A DNA stretch of 29,978 bases from contig CAIPVK010000062.1 in NCBI GenBank assembly GCA_903868455.1, positions 1-29,978 on the forward strand, written 5' to 3'. Under the pieces are notes generated by a model that made no database searches, was not told where the DNA came from, and was given only the letters and a program-made list of their open reading frames with translations. Below are positions 7,767 to 14,724 of the stretch, piece after piece (position 1 is the stretch's first letter; the number at the start of each line of letters is the position of its first letter). A program made the translations under genes and the position numbers. The DNA comes from an uncultured Opitutia bacterium. GTDB lineage: Bacteria; Verrucomicrobiota; Verrucomicrobiia; Opitutales; UBA953.

Positions 7767-10304
7767 ATGAGCACCCCCCAGGAAGGCCGGCGACTTGGTT
7801 TCCCCCTCATCCTCGCCACCTCCGCCGCCCTCATCGCCGGGTGCTCCGCCTACTTCTCCGTCCTCGGCCTGGGCCTGCTCTTCGCCTCGTCGGTGCCGGT
7901 GATGATCATGGCCGGCACCCTCGAGGTCGGCAAGCTGGTCGCCGCGTCCTTCCTTTACCGCTACTGGCGCGTCATCCAGCCCTCGCTCAAGTTCTACCTG
8001 ACGCTCGCGCTCCTCACCCTCATCGGGATCACCTCGCTCGGCAACTACGGCTACCTCGCCCGCGCCTATGAGAAGACCAACGACGAGATCACCCTCGTCG
8101 AGTCCCAGGTCGGCCAGCTCGAGGCCGAGGTCGCCGACCTGCAGGCGCGCCTCGACGCCGCCCGCTCCTCCTCCGCCCAGACCAAGGGCGCCAGCCGCGA
8201 GGACGCCGTCCGCCTCCAGCAGCGCATCGCCGGGGAGCGCGAGGCCCTCGTGCAGAACCTCGCCCGACTCGAGGCGGCGCGCGCGGCCGCCGACGCCCGC
8301 CGCACGGCCGACGCGAAGGCCGCGACCGACCGCGCCGCCGAGCAGTCCGCCGCCTTCGCCAAGGCCGTCGCGGCCGACGAGGCCGCCATCGCCGGTATCC
8401 TCAAGCGCGTCGAGGTCCTCGACCGCGCGGTCGACGCGTACACCCAGCAGGGCACGACCGGCCTCATCTTCAAGACCGACGGCGTCAAGCTCGGCCAGGC
8501 GCTCCGCGCCGAGCAGGCCCCGGAGCGCGCCGCGCTGGCCGCCGAGCTCGACCGCGCCCGCGCCCGCCTCGAGCGCGTCCGCGAGGACCAGTCCAAGCTC
8601 GCCGCCGCCTCCTCCGCCGAGGTCCGCGGCATCGACGACCGCCTGCGCGACGAGCTCCGCCGCCTCGACGCCGACGCCGCCGAGGCCCGCAAGGCGGGCG
8701 CCGCCGCCGTCGCCGCCCTGGAGTCCCGCCTCGGCGAGATGCAGGCCCAGCTCGACGCCCGCTCGGCCACCGGCGAGAAGGGCGCCGACGCCCTCGCCTC
8801 CCAGATCCGCGAGCGCGCCGACCGCATCGCCGAGCTCAAGGCGCGCGTGCAGAACTCCGACATCGGCACCTACCGCTTCATCGCGCGCGCCTTCAACACC
8901 ACCGCCGACGTCGTGGTCAAGTGGCTGATCGTCGCCATCGTCCTCGTCTTCGACCCCCTCGCGGTCACCCTCGTCATCGGCTTCAACGTCGCCCTCCTCC
9001 GCGGGGCCGGCAAGGACACCACCTACGGCTCCGGCTCCGGGGCGGCCGAGGGCGCCGCCGGCCTGCCCGCCGCCGCCGCTCCCGTCGCGGCGGCCTCCCC
9101 CGCCTCCCGCGGCTGGGTCGCCCCCTTGCTCGCGGTCCTCGCCACGCTCGCCGTCGCCGCCGCCGTCTGGGCGATGTGGCCGACGGGCAAGCGTCTCGTC
9201 GGGCTCGGCGGCCGCGAGCACCTGCGCCTCGTCCCCGGCGACAGCTTCGCGGTGACCACCTTCCGCCCCTCCCTCCCCGAGACCGACCTCGCCGTGGAGG
9301 CCGATTCCGCCGCCGCGGCCCCCGCCGTCGCCGATCCCGTGCTCAAGGCCTGGCTCGGCCGCATCGGCGGCGAGATCGCGACCCGCGCCCTGCAGGACCT
9401 CGCCGCGGGCCCCCTCGACCCCCGCGCGGACGTCGTGGCCTTCGCCAAGCACCCGACCCGACCCGCCAGCGAGGACGGCGAGAAGCCCGTGCTCGTCTGC
9501 GGCATCGTCGTCCGCATCACCGACCGCGCCGCGGCCGAGGCCTCGCTCGCCCGCCTCGCCGACCAGATGCGCGCCAGCCTGCGCGCCGGCTCCGGCAAGC
9601 CCGCCTCCCTCTCCCGCAACCGCGCGATGATCCGCCACGCCGGCGGCCGGTTCCTCGACCCCGAGGGCGGCTTCTTCAGCTTCGGCGTCACCGAGCACGC
9701 CGCCATCCTCCTCGTCGAGCTCGGCGGCGACCCGCTCGCGCCCGTGGTCGGCGCCGAGATGCGCCGCTGCCTCGCCCTCTCGGCGGGTCAGGACCAGTCG
9801 CAGGAGTCCCTTCCCGGCTCCGCCTTCGGCTCCGAGGACGGCGTCTCGCTCTGGGCCGACGCCGAGCGCTTCTTCCGCCGCCTCCCGATGTCCGAGGCCA
9901 CCGAGGCCCGCTACCGCGAGCTCCGCGCCTCGGTCGACTACGAGCTCCGCCTCTCCCTGCGCCTGACCGGCCCCGACCAGGTCGGCATCGTCGCCCGCTA
10001 CGACTACCGCCAGGGCCGCCAGCCGCGCCTCGGCCTCGCCGCCGGCGAGTCCATCCTCGGCGACACGCCGGAGGACGACGGCGCGCGCCTCCTGCGCCAC
10101 GCCGTCGAATCGCTCGAGCTCGACATCCTCGCCGAGCGCTTCCGCTCGGTCCTGGGCGGCGAGGGCAACCAGGTGGGCGTGCGACAGGTCCTCGTCGAGA
10201 AGACCGAGACCTCCAACCGAGCGGCCCAGTTCCAGCTGACCGCCCGCCTCGAGAACCAGTCCGACCAGCCGCTCGCGAGCGTCCTGCTCACGCTGCTGCG
10301 CTGA
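7767..10304 (+). CDS. Large membrane protein: phage-like N-terminal membrane module, coiled coil, and C-terminal domain
   Basis: Unknown function, 845 residues. The N-terminus has three hydrophobic segments (about 12-34, 35-62, 74-97) with the motif LEVGKLVAASFLYRYW (52-67). This is followed by a coiled coil of about 270 residues (about 103-372, rich in Ala, Glu, Arg, Asp and Leu), then another membrane segment (about 385-412, containing FDPLAVTLVIGFNVALL). After a Gly/Ala/Pro linker comes a fifth membrane segment (about 450-471) and a mixed alpha/beta domain (about 475-845). From memory, the first four segments with their coiled coil resemble an uncharacterised membrane protein of T4-like cyanophages and other marine phages. 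The last 370 residues are an addition; they loosely recall DUF3352-type domains, which is weak. It has its own promoter and is followed 7 bp later by a lipoprotein gene. No phage genes are nearby and codon use matches the neighbours. Confidence 0.75.
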   Translation: MSTPQEGRRLGFPLILATSAALIAGCSAYFSVLGLGLLFASSVPVMIMAGTLEVGKLVAASFLYRYWRVIQPSLKFYLTLALLTLIGITSLGNYGYLARAYEKTNDEITLVESQVGQLEAEVADLQARLDAARSSSAQTKGASREDAVRLQQRIAGEREALVQNLARLEAARAAADARRTADAKAATDRAAEQSAAFAKAVAADEAAIAGILKRVEVLDRAVDAYTQQGTTGLIFKTDGVKLGQALRAEQAPERAALAAELDRARARLERVREDQSKLAAASSAEVRGIDDRLRDELRRLDADAAEARKAGAAAVAALESRLGEMQAQLDARSATGEKGADALASQIRERADRIAELKARVQNSDIGTYRFIARAFNTTADVVVKWLIVAIVLVFDPLAVTLVIGFNVALLRGAGKDTTYGSGSGAAEGAAGLPAAAAPVAAASPASRGWVAPLLAVLATLAVAAAVWAMWPTGKRLVGLGGREHLRLVPGDSFAVTTFRPSLPETDLAVEADSAAAAPAVADPVLKAWLGRIGGEIATRALQDLAAGPLDPRADVVAFAKHPTRPASEDGEKPVLVCGIVVRITDRAAAEASLARLADQMRASLRAGSGKPASLSRNRAMIRHAGGRFLDPEGGFFSFGVTEHAAILLVELGGDPLAPVVGAEMRRCLALSAGQDQSQESLPGSAFGSEDGVSLWADAERFFRRLPMSEATEARYRELRASVDYELRLSLRLTGPDQVGIVARYDYRQGRQPRLGLAAGESILGDTPEDDGARLLRHAVESLELDILAERFRSVLGGEGNQVGVRQVLVEKTETSNRAAQFQLTARLENQSDQPLASVLLTLLR

Positions 10305-10311
10305 CCCCGCG

Positions 10312-11409
10312 ATGCGCCCCGCCCCCGCATGGATCGGCTGGGCGGCCCTGGCGGCGGCGGCGACCGGCTGCTGCCGGATGCAGCCTCCCTCCGCGGTCGA
10401 CAGCCTGGAGTCGACCTGGACCAAGCTCCGGGAGGGCGGCGGCAAGCCCGCCGCCACCCCCAAGCCCGCGCCGGAACCCGTCGGAGGGACGCCCGCGGGG
10501 CCGGCTCCCGCGCCGGTTGTCGCCGATGGGTATCCCGAGCGCCCTCGCCCCATCCCCCTCGTGGTGCCTCCCGCCCGCGGCGAGTCCCCGGGGAAGTCCG
10601 ACGAACCCGTCGGCCTGCGAGCGGAGGGCGCTCCCGCGTCCCGTCCCGATCGTCCCGACTCGCTGCCGCTGCAGGTCGGGGGGACATCTCCCGCCGCTCC
10701 GCGCGGCCCCTCCGCGGTCCCCCTTCGTGTCGGGTCCGCCGGCGGGGATTCCGGCGCCGTCTCCGGTCAACCGCTCCCCATCGGCTCGGCCGGTTCCCCG
10801 GGTCTCGCCCCCGGTCGGGCTCCCGGGCTGCCGGCCCTCGCGCCGGGAGTCGCCGCGGCGCCCGTCGGCGGGGCGCTCCCCTTGCCGGAGGCGCGCTCGC
10901 CCGCGCTCGGGGAACCCCTTCCGGTCCGGCGCGAGAGTTTCCTGCCGCCCCTGCGCAACCTGATGGTGCCGCCGGTGCCCGGGGCTCCCGCGCTTCCGGC
11001 CAGCCCCGCCGCCTCGTCGGGTGTCGCGCCCGTCGCCCCTGCGGTGCCGATGACCGTTCCGCCCGCCGACGCCGTCTCCGGTGGCACGCCTCGCCTCCCC
11101 GGCGTCCGCGCCCCCGGCGGCTCGGTCCCCGCCGCGCCTCCTTCCCCGCCGGTGGTCGGCAAGGAGCCGGTGCTGCTGGGCGCCTCGGTCGGTCGCGAAC
11201 CCGCGCCCGCCGTGCCCTCGCGCGCCCTCGACCGGGCGGCCTCCGGGGATCCCGACCGCGAGGCGGCCCGTCGCGCGCGCGAGGCCGCGGCGCTCCGCGA
11301 GCGCGAGGCCGAGGCGGGCGTCCTGCGCCAGTTCCTGCGTCGCGTGCTCCGGCTCGAACCCGCTCCCGCGCCGGCGGCGCCGGAGGCGGTCAGCGAGCCG
11401 GCGCGCTGA
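10312..11409 (+). CDS. Proline/alanine-rich lipoprotein of unknown function
   Basis: The 365-residue protein begins with a hydrophobic segment ending in LAAAATGC; Cys20 fits a lipobox, so it is probably a lipid-anchored envelope protein. The middle (about 45-300) is low-complexity Pro/Ala/Gly/Val/Ser-rich sequence with no domain I recognise. The C-terminus (about 303-345) is a charged Arg/Glu/Ala-rich helix. It starts 7 bp after the 845-residue membrane protein, so the two are probably co-transcribed and may work together at the envelope. Its codons end in A or T much more often than those of its neighbours, as expected for a weakly constrained spacer protein or a recently acquired gene. Its last 20 bp overlap tail-to-tail with the convergent gene. 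The function cannot be stated. Confidence 0.65.
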   Translation: MRPAPAWIGWAALAAAATGCCRMQPPSAVDSLESTWTKLREGGGKPAATPKPAPEPVGGTPAGPAPAPVVADGYPERPRPIPLVVPPARGESPGKSDEPVGLRAEGAPASRPDRPDSLPLQVGGTSPAAPRGPSAVPLRVGSAGGDSGAVSGQPLPIGSAGSPGLAPGRAPGLPALAPGVAAAPVGGALPLPEARSPALGEPLPVRRESFLPPLRNLMVPPVPGAPALPASPAASSGVAPVAPAVPMTVPPADAVSGGTPRLPGVRAPGGSVPAAPPSPPVVGKEPVLLGASVGREPAPAVPSRALDRAASGDPDREAARRAREAAALREREAEAGVLRQFLRRVLRLEPAPAPAAPEAVSEPAR

Positions 11410-13054
11410 GCGACGTCTCGCGGAGCTCTCGCGCCAAGGCGGCGAGGCGGCGACGGCCGCAGCCGAGGGCGGCCTGCTCGAGGTTGGCCAATCCCTGCGG
11501 GAGGTGGGCGAGGAAATCCGCGCGCCCTTGGCGACGTCCCAGGTTGGCGTAGGCGCCGCAGGCCTGGAGCAGGCGCTGGGTCGCCGCGACGTGCAGGAGC
11601 TGGCTCCAGGCGTCGCGCGAGCCCTTCCACCCGGAGGCCTCCCGCGCCTCGTCCTCGATCTCGACGCGCCAGAGCTGCGCGTCCGGCCGGGTCACGTAGG
11701 GGTCGAAGGCGAGCGCGGCGAAGTCGTAGGCGGCGCAGCCGGCGCGCATGCCCTGGAAGTCGATGAGCCACGCGCGGCCGTCGCGCGCCATGAGGTTCTG
11801 CGACTGGAAGTCGCGGTGGACGGCGACGAGCGGCTGCGCGAGGAGCTCGCGGGCGAGCGAGCCCATCTCGTCGGCCACGCCGCGGTCGAGGCGTCGGCCC
11901 GCGAGCACGTGCTCGGCGAAGTAGCCCGTCTCCCAGCGATAGAGGGCGGCGTCGAAGGGCGGTTGCAGGGCGATGCCGGCGGCCTCCGCCGCGGCCAGGC
12001 CCCCGTGGTGCAGCCGCGCGACCTGGCCGATCGCGTCCGCGACCGTCGCCCACGGGTAGGCCGGCTCGCGGGTCAGGGCGAGCAGGTCGGTCGCGCCGAG
12101 GTCCTCGAGGACCAGCGCCCCGGCCGGCGACTCGGCGAGGACGGCGGGGACGTTGAGGCCGAGCCGCTCGCGGAGCAGGCGGGCGAGGGCGCCGTAGGCG
12201 CGGTTCTCCGGCTTCAGCCCGTCGTCGAGGCAGAGCATGCCGCTCGCGCCGTCCGGACCCTCGGCCCGGGCGAACCGGCGCGAGGAGCCTCCCTTGGCGA
12301 CGGCGCCGTCGGCCCGCGCGCGCCAGCCCGCCGCCGCGGCGGCGGCCTCGGCCGCCCGGAGGTGCGCGGCCGCGTAGGCCTCGGGCGTGCCGATGTCGTC
12401 CCACGCGCCGTTGCCGTCGACATGGGCGCGGACCGAGCCGGGGCTCGCCTGGATCCGGCGCAGGAACTGCTCGACGAGCGATTCCTTGGCGAGCGGCGTG
12501 GCGCGCGCGAACGCGCGGCTCACGACGGCGACGCCCGTGAACTGGAACGCGCGGTCGCGCGAGCCCAGGCGGTCCCGCAGGTCGGTCACGCGGCCCTCCG
12601 CGTCCGCCCGCACGTTGGCGTTCGGGCCGTCGGGGCGCAGGAGCAGGGTCGCCTCGGCCCCGGATCGCCGGTGCGCGGCGGCGAGGGGGCGGAGGTCGGT
12701 GTCGCAGACGATGTCGCCGTTCCAGACGAGCAGCTCGGTCTCGTCCTCCGCCAGCCGGCCGGAGATGTTCGCGAGCCCGCCTCCCGTCTCGAGCAGCTCG
12801 GGCTCGCGCACGAGCTCCACCGAGGCCTCGCCGAGGCGTCCGTCCGGGAAGGCCGTCTTCCAGGCCTCGGGCAGGTGGTGGGTGTTGACGATGAAGCGCC
12901 GGACCCCGCCGGCGGCCAGCCGCTCCATCGCGGCCAGGACCAGGGGCCGGCCCCCCAGCGGCAGCAGGGGCTTGGGCAGCCGGTCGGTCAGCGGGCGCAG
13001 GCGCGTGCCCAGCCCGGCTCCCAGCACGAAGGCGACCTTGGGCAGCTCAGCCAT
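11390..13054 (-). CDS. Sugar-1-phosphate nucleotidyltransferase / sugar kinase fusion (MurU-AmgK-like)
   Basis: The 554-residue protein has two domains. Residues 1-245 are a nucleotidyltransferase: GAGLGTRLRPLTDRLPKPL (12-30), the metal-binding NGD (112-114) and WDDIGTP (218-224). Residues about 250-554 are an APH/choline-kinase-type phosphotransferase: GGSSRRFAR (255-263), the catalytic HRDFQSQN with Asp415, and the metal-binding DFQ with Asp432. Separate MurU and AmgK proteins do these reactions in Pseudomonas, turning recycled MurNAc into UDP-MurNAc and bypassing de novo synthesis; the resemblance suggests both steps in one chain, but the sugar is inferred. I chose MAELPKVAF (13054), just before the nucleotide loop. 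It overlaps the Fur-type gene by 8 bp, so co-transcription is likely. The convergent lipoprotein gene overlaps its end by 20 bp. Confidence 0.8.
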   Translation of the reverse strand: MAELPKVAFVLGAGLGTRLRPLTDRLPKPLLPLGGRPLVLAAMERLAAGGVRRFIVNTHHLPEAWKTAFPDGRLGEASVELVREPELLETGGGLANISGRLAEDETELLVWNGDIVCDTDLRPLAAAHRRSGAEATLLLRPDGPNANVRADAEGRVTDLRDRLGSRDRAFQFTGVAVVSRAFARATPLAKESLVEQFLRRIQASPGSVRAHVDGNGAWDDIGTPEAYAAAHLRAAEAAAAAAGWRARADGAVAKGGSSRRFARAEGPDGASGMLCLDDGLKPENRAYGALARLLRERLGLNVPAVLAESPAGALVLEDLGATDLLALTREPAYPWATVADAIGQVARLHHGGLAAAEAAGIALQPPFDAALYRWETGYFAEHVLAGRRLDRGVADEMGSLARELLAQPLVAVHRDFQSQNLMARDGRAWLIDFQGMRAGCAAYDFAALAFDPYVTRPDAQLWRVEIEDEAREASGWKGSRDAWSQLLHVAATQRLLQACGAYANLGRRQGRADFLAHLPQGLANLEQAALGCGRRRLAALARELRETSLSAPAR

Positions 13055-13508
13055 GGGAGCAGCGCGGGCAGAGCCCGTGGACCTCGAGCACATGGGTGAG
13101 CCGGGTGTAGCCCTTGGCCCGCGCGCCCGCCTCGATGGGGCCGGCGTCGCACGCCTCCAGGCGCTCGATCGCGCCGCAGGCGCGGCAGACCAGGTGATGA
13201 TGGTGGTGGCCGGGCGTCTCGAGCGCGTAGAGCGAGCGCCCCTTCTCGAGCGGGTGGCGGCGGACGATCCCCGCCTGCTCGAACGCCTCGAGGCTGCGGT
13301 AGATGGTCACCCGGTCGGCCTTGCCGCGGCCGGAGCGCCGGTGGATCTCGTCGACCGCCAGGGGGACCCTTGACGCGGCCAGCGCGCGGAGCAGGGCGCG
13401 GCGGGCCTCCGTCACGCGGAGACCGGAGGCGCGCAGGCGCCCCAGCGCCTGCTCGACGCGCGCCGGGGCGTCGCCGCCGCAGCAGTCGTGTCCGTGGTCG
13501 TGGCCCAT
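13047..13508 (-). CDS. Fur-family metal-dependent repressor, Zur-like
   Basis: The 153-residue DNA-binding regulator has an N-terminal winged helix (about 15-85) with recognition-helix sequence DRVTIYRSLEAFEQAGIV, and a C-terminal metal/dimerisation domain. Structural zinc is expected at C108-x2-C111 and C147-x2-C150. A run of five histidines (101-105) follows the winged helix where Fur proteins bind their regulatory metal. The N-terminus GHDHGHDCC is an extra His/Cys-rich patch. The short length and His richness favour zinc (Zur) over iron or peroxide sensing, but the metal cannot be fixed from sequence. It is divergent from metX with a 99-bp gap and overlaps the downstream sugar nucleotidyltransferase by 8 bp. 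No zinc transporter is in the window. Confidence 0.88.
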   Translation of the reverse strand: MGHDHGHDCCGGDAPARVEQALGRLRASGLRVTEARRALLRALAASRVPLAVDEIHRRSGRGKADRVTIYRSLEAFEQAGIVRRHPLEKGRSLYALETPGHHHHHLVCRACGAIERLEACDAGPIEAGARAKGYTRLTHVLEVHGLCPRCSHG

Positions 13509-13515
13509 CGGGCCC

Positions 13516-13544
13516 TAGGACACGCCCGGCCGCCGCGGCGGCAA
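13516..13544 (-). promoter_or_regulatory. Candidate promoter of the Fur-family gene
   Basis: On the minus strand TTGCCG (13544-13539) is followed after 17 bp by GTCCTA (13521-13516) and then 7 bp to the ATG. The -10-like hexamer overlaps one copy of a direct repeat (TAGGACACG on the plus strand) found again 39 bp away, so a repressor bound there could block this promoter. Confidence 0.35.
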
Positions 13545-13570
13545 TCCCCGAGTTTAGGACACGGCCGGGG
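13516..13570. repeat. Two-copy direct repeat in the fur-type/metX divergent region
   Basis: TAGGACACG followed by N and CCGG occurs at 13516-13529 and again at 13555-13568, 39 bp apart, with 13 of 14 bases identical. One copy overlaps the -10 region of the Fur-type gene; the other ends just before the metX -35 hexamer. The placement suits an operator pair, but the sequence does not look like a known Fur or Zur box. Confidence 0.4.
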
Positions 13571-13571
13571 C

Positions 13572-13600
13572 TTGCCTACGGGCCGCGCGCGGGGTTCGCT
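13572..13600 (+). promoter_or_regulatory. Candidate promoter of metX
   Basis: GCTTGCCT gives TTGCCT (13572-13577), a 17-bp spacer and TTCGCT (13595-13600), only 7 bp before the GTG start at 13608. If used, the transcript would be leaderless or nearly so. No SAM riboswitch fits into the 99-bp gap. Confidence 0.4.
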
Positions 13601-13607
13601 CACCGGC

Positions 13608-14723
13608 GTGACGGACGACCCTCCCAGCCAAGCGGCCGACGGCTCACCCGGCGTCGGGCTCGTCCGCCCGTCCGACTGGGTTCATGACGCGCCCTTCCCC
13701 CTGGAGCTCGGCGGCTCGCTCCCCCGCCTCGAGCTGCGCTACGAGACCTACGGCCGCCTCGCGCCCGACGCCTCCAACGCGATCCTCGTGCCCCACGCCC
13801 TGAGCGGGGACCATCATGTCGCCGGCCGGCACGCCGCCGCCGACCCCAAGCCCGGGTGGTGGGACGCCTTCGTCGGCCCCGGCCGGATGATCGACACCGA
13901 CCGGTTCTTCGTCGTCGGCGTCAACACCCTCGGCGGCTGCCGCGGATCCAGCGGGCCCCTCTCCCTCGACCCCTCGACCGGCCGTCCCTTCGGCGGCGAC
14001 TTCCCCGAGATCACCTTCGGCGACGTCGTGCGGTCGCAGCGCCTGCTCGTCGCCCATCTCGGCATCCGCCGCCTCCACGCCGTCGTCGGGGGCTCCAAGG
14101 GCGGCATGCAGGCGCTCCTCTGGGCGCTCGACCATCCCGACGAGGTCGGGCGCGTCGCCTGCCTCGCCGCGGGGCTCCGCCAGCCCCCGCTCGCCCTCGC
14201 CCTCAACGCGGCCGCCCGCGCGGCCATCCTCGCCGACCCGCGCTGGCGCGGCGGCCATTACCTTCCCGGCGAGGGCCCGGACGCCGGCCTGTCCGTCGCC
14301 CGCATGATCGGCCACGCCTCCTACCTCTCGCACGCCGCCTTCGACCGGAAGTTCGGCCGCGCGACGGTGCCCGGGGCCCGCCATGGCGACCCCGTGCACT
14401 GGCAGGTCGAGAGCTACCTCCGTCACCAGGGCGAGGCCTTCGTGCGGCGCTTCGACGCCAACGCCTTCCTCCGCATCACCCGCGCGGTCGACCGGTTCGA
14501 CATCGCCGACCGCGCCTCGGGTCTCGCCCGCGCGGGCGGCCCCGCGGTGCTCGCCGTGTCCTTCTCCTCCGACGGCCTCTACCCGCCCGCCGAGTCGCGC
14601 GCCGTGGCGGCGTCGGCCGGCGCCAACGGCGAGCACCTTTGCGTCGAGACCGACGCGGGGCACGACGCCTTCCTGCTGCCGGACGCGGGCCTCGTCCGTC
14701 GGGTGCGCGCCTTCCTCGGCTGA
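13608..14723 (+). CDS. metX: Homoserine O-acetyltransferase (MetX type)
   Basis: Acylates homoserine for methionine synthesis. The alpha/beta-hydrolase of 371 residues keeps the MetX landmarks KPGWWDAFVGPGRMIDT, NTLGGCRGSSGP, FGGDFPEITFGDVVRSQ and ARMIGHASYLS. The catalytic triad appears complete: Ser163, Asp322 (SSDGLYPP) and His352 (AGHDAFLL). The nucleophile loop reads GGSKGGMQ, where most MetX proteins I know have GGSMGGMQ. Sequence alone does not settle acetyl versus succinyl donor use. I chose GTG 13608 (VTDDPPSQ) because it gives the family length and sits 36 nt after the TTGCCT hexamer; the longer frame overlaps the divergent gene. It is convergent with the cardiolipin-synthase-like gene, one base between stops. 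Confidence 0.93.
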   Translation: MTDDPPSQAADGSPGVGLVRPSDWVHDAPFPLELGGSLPRLELRYETYGRLAPDASNAILVPHALSGDHHVAGRHAAADPKPGWWDAFVGPGRMIDTDRFFVVGVNTLGGCRGSSGPLSLDPSTGRPFGGDFPEITFGDVVRSQRLLVAHLGIRRLHAVVGGSKGGMQALLWALDHPDEVGRVACLAAGLRQPPLALALNAAARAAILADPRWRGGHYLPGEGPDAGLSVARMIGHASYLSHAAFDRKFGRATVPGARHGDPVHWQVESYLRHQGEAFVRRFDANAFLRITRAVDRFDIADRASGLARAGGPAVLAVSFSSDGLYPPAESRAVAASAGANGEHLCVETDAGHDAFLLPDAGLVRRVRAFLG

Positions 14724-14724
14724 A

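Noticed and set aside
7827..7845. Lipobox-like ALIAGC in the 845-residue protein
   Set aside because: The cysteine at residue 25 is inside the first membrane segment of a multi-spanning protein, so lipid modification is unlikely.
7767..10304. Prophage remnant
   Set aside because: Only one protein has a phage-like part; there are no structural, replication or integrase genes, no attachment repeats, and base composition matches the neighbours.
5904..10553. 1549-codon open frame on the minus strand
   Set aside because: It is low-complexity Gly/Ala/Glu/Val/Asp translation antisense to glyS and the 845-residue protein gene, with no recognisable domain.
13509..13607. SAM riboswitch for metX
   Set aside because: There is too little room, no matching core sequence, and the promoter candidate ends 7 bp before the start codon.
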